Positions 1 through 7,391 are shown, counted from the first letter of the stretch. The stretch: 27,393 nucleotides of DNA from Methanobacteriota archaeon (GCA_029977605.1 JAPOKN010000008.1:1-27393), one strand, 5' to 3'. Notes: a model not told the origin generated them from the letters alone. Program-made: numbers and translations.

Positions 1-16
1 ATAACGTGCAAAAAAT

Positions 17-175
17 ATGTGTAGAAAAGTAACCTGTCGGAGGTGCCAAAAAGCAACTTGGGCTGGATGTGGCCAGCATATCGAAAAGGTACTTGGAGGC
101 ATACCAAAAAAACAACGTTGTCCTTGTGAAAAACCCGATATCGGTGGCTTCTTTTATTGGCTATTTGGGAGATAA
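17..175 (+). CDS. Small Cys-rich probable zinc-binding protein
   Basis: A 52-residue ORF starts at ATG 17, 13 bases after an in-frame TAA at 2-4. It has ordered Cys/His motifs: CRKVTCRRC near the start, then WAGCGQH (15-21), then RCPC (34-37), ending in an aromatic FFYWLFGR tail. Spaced Cys pairs in so small a protein suggest one zinc site. I recall similar tiny proteins with a TTWAGCGxH core in fungi, plants and bacteria, with no known function; this recollection is unchecked. The first codons sit at the window edge, so its promoter cannot be seen. It converges on the ATP-grasp operon. The composition is far too patterned for a chance frame. Confidence 0.72.
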   Translation: MCRKVTCRRCQKATWAGCGQHIEKVLGGIPKKQRCPCEKPDIGGFFYWLFGR

Positions 176-350
176 TATATCAATTTCCTAAAATTTGTAG
201 ACGCCCTACCCTACAATACAACGGGGTGCCCCCTCTACATCAAACGGGAGGTTACTTTCGTCTTACATAATCAAACATGACCGTTAGTATTCCAAATAAT
301 ATAAAAAGCGGAGAGAAATATGTGAGATAAGTTGCATTTGAATGAATTTT
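176..350. other. Convergent intergenic spacer
   Basis: 175 bases between the 3' ends of the small Cys-rich gene and the ATP-grasp operon. No convincing ORF: the longest ATG frames seen are about 17 codons. It holds a G+C-rich patch (about 201-236) bracketed by the inverted repeat TGTAGA (196-201) and TCTACA (234-239), with a GGGGTGCCCC core at 223-232. This could fold as a weak transcript-end hairpin. Nothing else is recognised. Confidence 0.5.
295..308 (-). terminator. Candidate oligo-T terminator of the glycan operon
   Basis: On the minus strand, about 43 bases after the ATP-grasp stop codon, the sequence reads GCTTTTTATATTATTT. T-rich tracts commonly end archaeal transcripts. The run is short, so the call is weak; it also resembles a TATA element but has no minus-strand gene after it. 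Confidence 0.28.
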
Positions 351-1361
351 TTAGTAATCTATTTGGCCATAATACCTAAACATCTTCTTACCAATTGGAA
401 GCTTATCTTGGAAAGCCTGAACCTCATCGACAGACATTTCACCCATTGCTAGTTTCAAAGACAGATATGGAGCACAATAATTCTTTCCATAAATATATGT
501 TGAAACACGAGGATTAATCTCCATCAGCATTCCACCCCTAGTTGAAATATCAATGCAATAATCCATTGGAAGATGTTTCAATAACTTTTTTGCATAGTCA
601 AGAGCTTCATCATCTTTTATCATTTCAAAACCCATCGCTAAGCCAGATGCAAAATTCAATCTATTTTTGACGGAGCAAGTTAGCATTTTTCCTTTTTGAA
701 GAACAGGATCAATTTTCAATTCTACACCTTCCAGATATTCCATTACCATTAGTTCTGGGATTTCTTTTTCACCAACGGTAGATTTGAGTTCATCCATTGA
801 TATATATTTTGCAAAAGGCCTTCCATTAAACAAAAGATCATATCTATCAGATTTTTCGGTTAAAATTCTCACTCCTCGGGCGCCTTTACCTTCTGGAGGT
901 TTGAAGACAACATCTTTCTCAGGGTAACCCAATTTTTCAGCAGCTTTAATTAGTTCAACCATATTTTTAACTAAATAAAATTCAGGAACACTAATTTTTC
1001 CTTCAAAGTGTTTATACATTAGATATTTGTTTTCACAGATAGCTACCAGTTCATGCTTTGAGGCTAATATTTTACAGTGTTTTTCAATTTCCTTAGCGGC
1101 TTTTGAAATGTGAAACATTTCCCAAGAAGTTTGCGGAAATACAATATCAATATTATTTCTTTTGACCAAATTAATTATAGAATCAACATAATTTTCTTCG
1201 TAAGCCCAGGGAACTACTGCAAAATCGTCACATAACCACCTACCGATAGCTTGCTCATTTGCATTTGTGCCTAATATGAACATACTTTTATCTTGTAATT
1301 TTAAGTTTGAAATTAGGGCATGAGCTCCCGGACATCCTACTCCTGTTAACAGAACTCTCAT
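351..1361 (-). CDS. ATP-grasp domain ligase (CarB/PylC-like)
   Basis: 336 residues. A Rossmann-like N-terminal preATP-grasp domain (LLTGVGCPGAHA, 4-15) is followed by an ATP-grasp fold. The nucleotide-binding lysine is probably K154 in VVFKPPEGKGARG; E209 to E214 lie in MEYLEGVE, and the metal-binding pair E281/N283 lies in MEINPR. ATP-grasp ligases join a carboxylate (through an acyl-phosphate) to an amine or thiol. Freestanding members like this often occur in surface polysaccharide or natural-product loci; the substrates cannot be read from sequence. It is last in a three-gene operon, its ATG overlapping the glycosyltransferase stop by 4 bases (ATGA), so the product probably modifies the same glycan or glycoconjugate. 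The family is clear; the reaction is unknown. Confidence 0.82.
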   Translation of the reverse strand: MRVLLTGVGCPGAHALISNLKLQDKSMFILGTNANEQAIGRWLCDDFAVVPWAYEENYVDSIINLVKRNNIDIVFPQTSWEMFHISKAAKEIEKHCKILASKHELVAICENKYLMYKHFEGKISVPEFYLVKNMVELIKAAEKLGYPEKDVVFKPPEGKGARGVRILTEKSDRYDLLFNGRPFAKYISMDELKSTVGEKEIPELMVMEYLEGVELKIDPVLQKGKMLTCSVKNRLNFASGLAMGFEMIKDDEALDYAKKLLKHLPMDYCIDISTRGGMLMEINPRVSTYIYGKNYCAPYLSLKLAMGEMSVDEVQAFQDKLPIGKKMFRYYGQIDY

Positions 1362-2500
1362 TGTCCTTCCCCTTTCAACATTTCGTCATATACTTCGAGC
1401 ATTTTTTTCTCTTGAAGTTCCCATGAGTAATTCATTTTAAATGCTTTATAGCCATTTTCACCCATTTTTTTCCTAAGTTCTTTATCATTAGCTAGAGTAG
1501 TCAAGGCATCAGCCCAATCTTCAGTTACAAGGCCACATTCATATCTTTCAACTATTTTTTGACGAGCTTCATAAGGCCCCACAATAACAGGAACTTTGTA
1601 AGCCATAGCATCTAATAATTTCTTTGGCAAGGCATAGCCTCTCATTCTTTCATCAACATAATGACCTACCATTAGAATATCGCATGCAGCGTAGCATTCA
1701 TTCATCATACTATATGGTAAAGGCCCAGTAAACTTAGCATTAGCTCCTTTTTCTAAGGCCAACTCTTCAAGTTCAGAAATCATGTCCGTATATCCTGAAT
1801 GTCCTTTAGGAGGCCCTCCAACAATCAAAACACTCAATGCATTAACTTTAGACGCAGCATCTAGTATTTCTTCTAGTATAGGTTTTCTTAAACCTCCAAT
1901 ATAGCCTGCAACTATCCCATCTAAACCGAATCTATCGTGTAAAACGGATTCTTTGACAGTTTCTAATAGTTCAGAATTATACAAAACTGTACCGCCCCCT
2001 AATCGAAGAGCTAATTCATCTGAAACAGTGAACATTGCATCTACTTTTCCAATTAATTTTTTCTGTTTTCTTTCATAATATTTTCCAATAAACCAATTTT
2101 GAACACTCTCCATCATTGGCCAATCCTCGTGAGAATCAAAGATAATCTTAGTACCCGTTTTATTTTTAATATTTACAGCAACATCAAGAACTTCTAAATC
2201 GTGGGCATGAATAATATCAGGCTCATACTCAGCCACTTTTTCCTCAAGCTTTTTCAGAGCTTTTCTAAAACTTTTAACTTTGGAAAAGAACCCTCCTTTC
2301 AAATCTTCAAAAATACGAACAACCTTAATTCCGTCTCTCTCAACTTCCCATTTTGTATCATATTTCTCTAATCGTCTGGACCAGCAAAAAACAGTTACTT
2401 CGTATCCTCCCTTAATTAGAGCTAAAGCTTCTCGATAAACCCTAGTGTCTTCATTTGGAATTAGTAAATCATGACCTAAAACCATCGCAATTTTCGTCAT
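1358..2500 (-). CDS. GT4-type glycosyltransferase
   Basis: 380 residues, the usual length for a GT-B fold GT4 enzyme, which moves a sugar from an activated donor to an acceptor in the cytoplasm. The N-terminal half carries the acceptor-side Rossmann fold (MTKIAMVLGHD start, EPDIIHAHDLEVLDVA, FDSHEDWP). The C-terminal half carries the donor-side fold (VAGYIGGLRKP, AKFTGPLPYSMMNECYAACDILMVG, YALPKKLLDAMAYKVPVIVG). The last segment matches the conserved GT4 E/P-K-rich region before the C-terminal helix. There is no signal peptide and no obvious membrane segment. It is coupled by ATGA overlaps to the PIG-L gene upstream and the ATP-grasp gene downstream. Sugar donor and acceptor are unknown; a surface glycan or glycolipid role is inferred from the neighbours. 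Confidence 0.87.
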   Translation of the reverse strand: MTKIAMVLGHDLLIPNEDTRVYREALALIKGGYEVTVFCWSRRLEKYDTKWEVERDGIKVVRIFEDLKGGFFSKVKSFRKALKKLEEKVAEYEPDIIHAHDLEVLDVAVNIKNKTGTKIIFDSHEDWPMMESVQNWFIGKYYERKQKKLIGKVDAMFTVSDELALRLGGGTVLYNSELLETVKESVLHDRFGLDGIVAGYIGGLRKPILEEILDAASKVNALSVLIVGGPPKGHSGYTDMISELEELALEKGANAKFTGPLPYSMMNECYAACDILMVGHYVDERMRGYALPKKLLDAMAYKVPVIVGPYEARQKIVERYECGLVTEDWADALTTLANDKELRKKMGENGYKAFKMNYSWELQEKKMLEVYDEMLKGEGQ

Positions 2501-3267
2501 AACAGTTGATCTAACCTCACTTTAATCGTCTCAAATCCTTCAGCAAAAGGACTTGATAATTGTATACCTCTCATCTTTACTACAGATCTAAAAAATTTCT
2601 CACTAAAATAAGGGTTATGTTTCTGACTATCGTAGCAATCCAAGGCCAGTATTTTTTTCTTTATGTGCCTTTCTTCAAGCGGGATAAAGCAGTTTAGTGA
2701 AACAGATAGATTATTCCAAGGCAGTTCGTATCCAAGTAAAGTACAATTTCTAAAAGCCCTTTTGGCTTCAGCTGTCACGACACCATGGTCTTGGTGAATG
2801 TCTGTAGTTGTGGGAGTGAAAACTAAGTCATAATCTATACTTCTAGAATGATCATATAGTGCTTGTAAGATTTCTTGCCTATCTCTTGGGAAAAATCGAG
2901 TATGAAAGTCTAAAACTTCATGAGTAATGCCTAATATTTTACCTGAGTTTGCAGCTTCTTCAACTAAATTAGGATATCTTTCAGCCACAGCACTAAAATA
3001 AATCACATGGACTTTCCAACCTTCTTCAATAAGTTTGGCAATAGTTCCTCCGCAACCTAATTCTGCATCGTCAGTGTGAGGACTTAGGACTAGGGCCTTT
3101 TTAGCCGTATTATTTTTTAATTTCGAACTTACTGTATTTCTTAATAGTTCGCTAATATTTTGGTTATTGTCTTTGGCTTTTTCTTTGAAAGATTTCCAAT
3201 TATCAGAAAATTCATCAGTAATTGTGAACAGATATTGCTCTGGTTTTTTTCCTTTCTTCCATACCAT
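2497..3267 (-). CDS. PIG-L/LmbE family deacetylase with RHH-like N-terminus
   Basis: 256 residues. From about residue 57 this is a PIG-L/LmbE N-acetylglucosaminyl deacetylase-like metal hydrolase: the SPHTDDAELGCGGT motif (62-75; H64 metal ligand, D66 base, D67 ligand) and HQDH (158-161, metal ligand). The family removes N-acetyl groups from GlcNAc-linked substrates with zinc. Residues about 10-50 are extra: a strand-like YLFTITD, then two helices ending in NISELLRNTVSSKL, the pattern of a ribbon-helix-helix unit. Whether that segment binds DNA, dimerises the enzyme or does neither is unknown. The start at ATG 3265-3267 lies about 30 bases from the palindromic TATA, fitting a very short or absent leader. 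It is the first gene of the operon and probably deacetylates a sugar that the next genes use. Confidence 0.85.
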   Translation of the reverse strand: MVWKKGKKPEQYLFTITDEFSDNWKSFKEKAKDNNQNISELLRNTVSSKLKNNTAKKALVLSPHTDDAELGCGGTIAKLIEEGWKVHVIYFSAVAERYPNLVEEAANSGKILGITHEVLDFHTRFFPRDRQEILQALYDHSRSIDYDLVFTPTTTDIHQDHGVVTAEAKRAFRNCTLLGYELPWNNLSVSLNCFIPLEERHIKKKILALDCYDSQKHNPYFSEKFFRSVVKMRGIQLSSPFAEGFETIKVRLDQLL

Positions 3268-3290
3268 AAGTTATATATGTTTAAATAAAT

Positions 3291-3302
3291 GGTTATATAA
3301 CC
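3291..3302. promoter_or_regulatory. Palindromic TATA element of a divergent promoter
   Basis: GGTTATATAACC is a perfect 12-bp palindrome within a 51-bp gap between divergent genes. Its centre is about 30 bases from the PIG-L start codon and about 22 bases from the methyltransferase ATG at 3319. A second A+T-rich element, TTAAATAAAT (3281-3290), is better spaced for the + strand gene, and a diverged copy of the half-site, GTTATATA, is at 3270-3277. One or both elements probably serve short-leader transcripts in both directions. Confidence 0.55.
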
Positions 3303-3318
3303 TTTCTTATGGTTGATT

Positions 3319-3870
3319 ATGGAAGAGATTAAAATAGAAAATTTTGAAGGAGTTTATGAACCTGCAGAAGATTCCTGGCTGGCCTGTAATTACCTTCCAG
3401 AAGAATTAGGCTCAGTGTTAGAGATAGGCTGCGGTTCAGGAATAATCTCTATACATTTAGCTAAAAGAGGAAACACTGTAACTTCCGTTGATATCAATCC
3501 TAAAGCTGTAAAGGCTACAAAATTTAATGCAAATCAAAATCAAGTGGATATTGAAGTTTTAGAAGGAGATATGTTTGAAAAAGTTAAAGGTCGTAAATTT
3601 GACTTCATAGTTTGTAATTCTCCCTATTTGCCTCCAACAGAAGAGTACAATGATCCAGAATTAGCCTTGGCAGTCGAAGGAGGTCCTACAGGTTCAGAAT
3701 TTACAATAGAATTATTGTCTAAAGCCGAAGAATACCTTAAGACTGGCGGAAATATATATCTTATACTTTCAAGTAAGATGAAAAATTTAAATGTAAATTG
3801 GAAAAGGGAAATTATACGTGAAGAGAAGTTTTTTTTTGAAAGACTTACTTTAGAAAGGTTTTGGAAATAG
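3319..3870 (+). CDS. Mtq2/HemK2-like protein glutamine methyltransferase
   Basis: 183 residues, the short form lacking the N-terminal domain of bacterial PrmC. The VYEPAEDSW motif (12-20) is the signature of archaeal/eukaryotic Mtq2-HemK2 enzymes, which methylate the glutamine of the GGQ motif in release factor aRF1/eRF1. The SAM-binding loop is EIGCGSG (35-41), the acidic ribose ligand lies in VDINPKA (58-64), and the catalytic NPPY position reads NSPY (100-103). I chose ATG 3319 over the in-frame TTG 3313 because it is the stronger codon and puts the conserved motif at the usual distance from the N-terminus. It ends 3 bases before the convergent DUF106 stop. Substrate assignment rests on family knowledge. 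Confidence 0.82.
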   Translation: MEEIKIENFEGVYEPAEDSWLACNYLPEELGSVLEIGCGSGIISIHLAKRGNTVTSVDINPKAVKATKFNANQNQVDIEVLEGDMFEKVKGRKFDFIVCNSPYLPPTEEYNDPELALAVEGGPTGSEFTIELLSKAEEYLKTGGNIYLILSSKMKNLNVNWKREIIREEKFFFERLTLERFWK

Positions 3871-3873
3871 AAG

Positions 3874-4533
3874 TTAATTAACAATTTCAGTTACTGAACC
3901 ACTTCCACGGTTTGAGCTAATTTTCAAGATACGCATAATTATTTGCCCGAAAGGTAAGGACAATCCAGAGTAAACCAAGATCCAATGTGGTAAAATCCAT
4001 AAATCATCATCTAAACTATAATTTGGTTCCCAAGGTAAAGAAATTACTTGCAAGTCTAAACCATTGACAAATATTCGTAGCCACATAATGATAGGTATTG
4101 CTATTATCATTGTGAAAGCCATTGGTTTCATTTGATTAGACATCATTTCACTTTGTAATAGCATAATTTGAGGTTGCATCGCAAATAGTTTCTTCATTTT
4201 GGCTTCGTTTCCACTTTGCCTTGCTTCTCCCATTGCTTTATTGTACGCTCCCATTTTAGTTTGAATTTCAGCCATTTTTTCCCAGTCAATAATGAAGTGA
4301 CGAATGATAGTTGTGAATGAAATCATAATTATTCCTGCAAAGAGAAAAGTAAGCACAGGGTATTGATGATCAAATGTTATTCTAGGTTCCAACACTGAAC
4401 CAGCAGATTCACCCATAAAATCTCTTAAATCAGGATTAATAATTATCCAAAGCATAAACATCATTGTTAGAAAAGTACCTCCGATTGCAGGAGGTTGCAA
4501 TTCTTCTTCAGCATCTACTTTTTCTTCACTCAT
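3874..4533 (-). CDS. DUF106/EMC3-TMCO1 family membrane insertase-like protein
   Basis: 219 residues. Hydrophobic segments lie at about 18-34, 58-82, 138-156 and 184-203. Between the second and third is a charged, probably coiled-coil cytoplasmic stretch (about 83-130) rich in K, E, M and Q. This is the layout of archaeal DUF106 proteins (Ylp1), distant relatives of YidC/Oxa1 and eukaryotic EMC3/TMCO1, which help insert membrane proteins. Position supports the call: it is the last gene of the secY operon and its ATG overlaps the adkA stop (ATGA), the usual archaeal neighbourhood. The methionine-rich loop (MMSNQM) resembles the flexible substrate-facing loops of this family. Confidence 0.85.
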   Translation of the reverse strand: MSEEKVDAEEELQPPAIGGTFLTMMFMLWIIINPDLRDFMGESAGSVLEPRITFDHQYPVLTFLFAGIIMISFTTIIRHFIIDWEKMAEIQTKMGAYNKAMGEARQSGNEAKMKKLFAMQPQIMLLQSEMMSNQMKPMAFTMIIAIPIIMWLRIFVNGLDLQVISLPWEPNYSLDDDLWILPHWILVYSGLSLPFGQIIMRILKISSNRGSGSVTEIVN

Positions 4534-5066
4534 TTATTAAGAATTTTTTTGAATTTTTCAACAGCAATTTCTATTTTATTGTCATTATTAGGCACAAATC
4601 CGACCGTTGCCCCAGTCATAAAAGCTGCAGCAATAGCATATTCTCTATTGATTCTTTGGTGCAACCCAATATCATCTTTATCTCGAGCTCTTGAAGTGTC
4701 TTTAGAACGTCTATTTTCAATTTCTTCAGGAAGGGCTTCAACAAGTACAATTGTATTAGGCATAATTGCTTTAACAGTCCATTCAGGGAGCCCTGGAAGA
4801 TATCCCGAAGGTGTAAGTATAGAAGCATGAGTATCAACTATTACATTATCCATCTGGCCTATTTTTTCACCCGCTTGTTTTTGTAATCTTTTTTGAACGT
4901 CAACAGGGAGTTTTCTCAAATCATCTCGATTAGAAACGCCTTCTTTCTGAGCTTCTTCGAACATAGTCGTTCCAAAGTTAACAATATTATAACCAAAATC
5001 TTTTGCAGCATTCATGACGGTGCTTTTTCCAACGCCAGGAACTCCAGTTACGATTACAATACTCAT
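4530..5066 (-). CDS. adkA: Archaeal-type adenylate kinase
   Basis: 178 residues. Walker A P-loop GVPGVGKST is at residues 8-16, followed by the archaeal AdkA features NFGTTMFEEA, VDTHASI and an EEIENRRSKDTSRARD lid-region stretch with paired arginines. AdkA interconverts ATP plus AMP and two ADP in the cytoplasm. It differs from bacterial Adk in length and lid, and in archaea it commonly sits after secY. Here one hexapeptide acyltransferase gene separates the two. The start ATG is 1 base after the stop of that gene, and the stop overlaps the DUF106 ATG, so it is part of the long ribosomal operon. Confidence 0.93.
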   Translation of the reverse strand: MSIVIVTGVPGVGKSTVMNAAKDFGYNIVNFGTTMFEEAQKEGVSNRDDLRKLPVDVQKRLQKQAGEKIGQMDNVIVDTHASILTPSGYLPGLPEWTVKAIMPNTIVLVEALPEEIENRRSKDTSRARDKDDIGLHQRINREYAIAAAFMTGATVGFVPNNDNKIEIAVEKFKKILNK

Positions 5067-5067
5067 T

Positions 5068-5682
5068 CTACGGCCCCAACCTATTAGGTTTTTTTAAATT
5101 ATCTGGTAGTTTACTAAAAACTGCAGGACATCCTTTTGCCATATGCCAAGCAGGAACGTCTTTGGTAACAACAGCTCCTCCTGCAATGAATGCACCTTCT
5201 CCAATTGTTAATCCAGGCATTATAGTTGCATTAGACCCAACAGAAACATCGTCTTCAATAGTAATAGGGTCACAATGATATTCAGTTCTTAAAGGCATTT
5301 TATCATTTGTTAGCGATGCATTTGGACCAAGAAATACTCTATCTCCAATAACTGTTCCAGTAGGAATGTATGCTCCAGTTTGAAAACTACAATAATTTCC
5401 AATGGTACAATCATTATCTATAACAACATTAGTTCCAATCAAGCATCCATCTCCTATTGTAGTATTCTCACGAACAAGAAAATTGTGACCAGTTCTAGTT
5501 TTTTTACCTAATTTAGCTGTAGAATATATTGATCCAGGCCTTATAATTGATCCAGCCCCAATCTCACATCCTGCAATTTCTTTAGATTCTTTTTCTAATT
5601 CTTTTGAGTGAGGATAACCAATTAAAGCATCTGAATCAATAAAACAATCATCTTCGATAATAGATTCGCCGTAAATGGGCAT
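5068..5682 (-). CDS. Hexapeptide-repeat acyltransferase (left-handed beta-helix)
   Basis: 204 residues made of repeated [LIV]-G-x4 turns: IGAGSI, LGKKT, IGDGC, IGTNV, IGNYC, IGDRV, IEDDVSVGSN, IGEGAF. This gives a trimeric left-handed beta-helix. GPNASLTNDKMP (119-130) and the C-terminal VTKDVPAWHMAKGCPA match sugar N- or O-acetyltransferases such as the WbpD/WlbB group; H66 in RTGHNFL is a candidate catalytic base. It most likely acetylates an amino group on a nucleotide sugar, but the substrate is not deducible. It shares the TAATG junction with secY and is an unusual passenger between secY and adkA. Confidence 0.82.
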   Translation of the reverse strand: MPIYGESIIEDDCFIDSDALIGYPHSKELEKESKEIAGCEIGAGSIIRPGSIYSTAKLGKKTRTGHNFLVRENTTIGDGCLIGTNVVIDNDCTIGNYCSFQTGAYIPTGTVIGDRVFLGPNASLTNDKMPLRTEYHCDPITIEDDVSVGSNATIMPGLTIGEGAFIAGGAVVTKDVPAWHMAKGCPAVFSKLPDNLKKPNRLGP

Positions 5683-7391
5683 TAATCCTCGCCGAAGAAA
5701 CTTCGAAGAACAGGATGCATTTCCATCATTTGTTCTTTTCCAATTTGTTCATACATACGTATCATAATTCCGACAGTAAGTAGCACTCCTGTACCCGACG
5801 ACTGTCCAACAGTACCAATCATATCAGCTCCAGCAGCTAAGAATCCAACAACAGCTCCACTGAAAACGGTAACAGTAGGAATGTATCTTTCTAAAACCTT
5901 TTCAACAATTCTTGGGTCTCTTCGGAACCCTGGAATTTGCATGCCTGAGCCTTGAATTTGCTTCGCTACAGCTTCAGGACCCATATTTGTTGTTTCAATC
6001 CAAAACTTAGCAAAAACAATAGATCCAAAGACCATAATAGACATGTAAATGACAATGTGAGCCACAAGCTGCCATGGTTCGTGGTCGCCCATGTATGCAC
6101 CATATTTATCGGGACTTACCAAAGGTAAGAACCAATCTTGTAGACCAGCCAGCCGATTTACGTAGTAAGCTAACCCCATCGTAGGTACTGGATTACTTCC
6201 ATCAGTAGTATCAAAAGCCCCCAATCTCCAATTGTGACCTAAAATAGGCCATTTTGACATACTAGGATGTGACCAGAATAAAAGAGCAAACATGTTTACG
6301 TTTGCCAACAATGCAGCCATCAAAATCACAGGAATGTTACTTGCGTAGATTAATCGGATTGGATATCTACCTCTTGCACCTCTAACTTTTCCATGAGCTA
6401 GAGGTAATTCAATTCTTGAAGATTCTACATAAACCACAATCAAAAATACAATAAAAGTTCCAATCAAAGCGACTAATGGGTTAGGAGGTGCAAGCAAAAT
6501 AGCTTCATAACCGCCACCACTCAAGTCACTCGTAGAAGAATTTTTAAGATACCATAAAATCATAGGAAGAGTTCCAGAAGGCGTTTCAGTACCACTTCCT
6601 GGCGCTGGTTCCCAATTCAAAGTTCCCGTAAATATAGCCTGAGAAACTCCAGCAGCAATAAACAGAGAAATACCAGATCCAATACCCCATTTAGACACAC
6701 TTTCATCCATTAAGAATACAAGATATGATCCAATTGCTAATTGAGTAATAATAGTCATTCTGGCCCAGCTAAGACCAACTTCAGCAACGAGAGCTGAGCT
6801 AGGTTCTAAAAATCCAAATACTTGAGGTACAGACTCAACAATAATCATTACAATTACTAATACTTTTTGAGTTCCCTGATATATCTCCTTATCGCGCGGA
6901 TCTTGTAGATTTAAATTAATAATCTTTGCACCGGTGAATAATTGCATGATAATGCTTCCAGTAACAATAGGTCCAATACCCAAGTGCATCAAACTTCCAC
7001 TTGCACCAGCTAGAATTGCTCGATATTGACTGAACAAATCAATTGTTTCTCCACCAAGGCCATACAAAGCTACGTTAGTCATAGCAAAATAAACAATAAG
7101 AATGGCCAAAGTCCATGTCATTTTTGTTCTAAAATGGACGTGCCCTTCTGGTTTTTGTACAGTAGGCATTCTTCCAATTATAGGTTTTAATCCATGAAGT
7201 TTAGATCCTTCGCCAGAATAAGAAGCTCCCATATAGACAAGCCAAGTAATTCCAATTGTTCCAATACCCATGAGGGTAGCACTTACGCTCTCAGGAGATT
7301 TCCAGTTGTACCATAGCAAATATAGAAATATCATAGATAAGCAAGGCAAGATTGCCTGTGCGGGGTTTCTAGGTATATTTTCTTCAGCCAC
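5682..7391 (-). CDS. secY: Protein translocase subunit SecY with N-terminal extension
   Basis: 569 residues; archaeal SecY is usually about 430-490. It forms the membrane protein-conducting channel with SecE and Sec-beta. Conserved blocks: KPEGHVHFRTKMTW (80-93), the TM2/plug region with GIGPIVTGSIIMQL, and the cytosolic loop YVESSRIELPLAHGKVRGARGRYPIRLIY that contacts ribosome and partners. Normal archaeal SecY starts near KPIIGRMP (69-76). Here about 60 residues precede it, with two hydrophobic stretches at about 12-29 and 36-55. The GTG start at 7391 overlaps the uL15 stop by 8 bases and has GGAG 9 bases upstream, so the long form fits the packed operon. Met54 is the alternative start but would leave a gap of about 150 bases. 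Confidence 0.93.
   Translation of the reverse strand: MAEENIPRNPAQAILPCLSMIFLYLLWYNWKSPESVSATLMGIGTIGITWLVYMGASYSGEGSKLHGLKPIIGRMPTVQKPEGHVHFRTKMTWTLAILIVYFAMTNVALYGLGGETIDLFSQYRAILAGASGSLMHLGIGPIVTGSIIMQLFTGAKIINLNLQDPRDKEIYQGTQKVLVIVMIIVESVPQVFGFLEPSSALVAEVGLSWARMTIITQLAIGSYLVFLMDESVSKWGIGSGISLFIAAGVSQAIFTGTLNWEPAPGSGTETPSGTLPMILWYLKNSSTSDLSGGGYEAILLAPPNPLVALIGTFIVFLIVVYVESSRIELPLAHGKVRGARGRYPIRLIYASNIPVILMAALLANVNMFALLFWSHPSMSKWPILGHNWRLGAFDTTDGSNPVPTMGLAYYVNRLAGLQDWFLPLVSPDKYGAYMGDHEPWQLVAHIVIYMSIMVFGSIVFAKFWIETTNMGPEAVAKQIQGSGMQIPGFRRDPRIVEKVLERYIPTVTVFSGAVVGFLAAGADMIGTVGQSSGTGVLLTVGIMIRMYEQIGKEQMMEMHPVLRSFFGED

Noticed and set aside
33..191. Second open frame overlapping the Cys-rich gene (LGLDVASISKRYLEAYQ...)
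   Set aside because: It has no start near its opening and runs in another phase over a gene with clear motif structure, so it is a shadow frame.
196..239. CRISPR-like or mobile element end (inverted repeat)
   Set aside because: Only one 6-base repeat pair, no second copy, no flanking duplication and no spacer pattern.
3829..3837. Nine-T run in the methyltransferase gene as frameshift or terminator
   Set aside because: It encodes FFF in frame with conserved downstream length and stop, so there is no sign of a frameshift; it lies inside the gene, so a terminator is unlikely.
4464..4830. Plus-strand hydrophobic ORFs opposite DUF106 and adkA
   Set aside because: Antisense shadows of well identified genes, with no homology signal and Phe/Ser-rich composition from the reverse complement of Lys/Glu codons.
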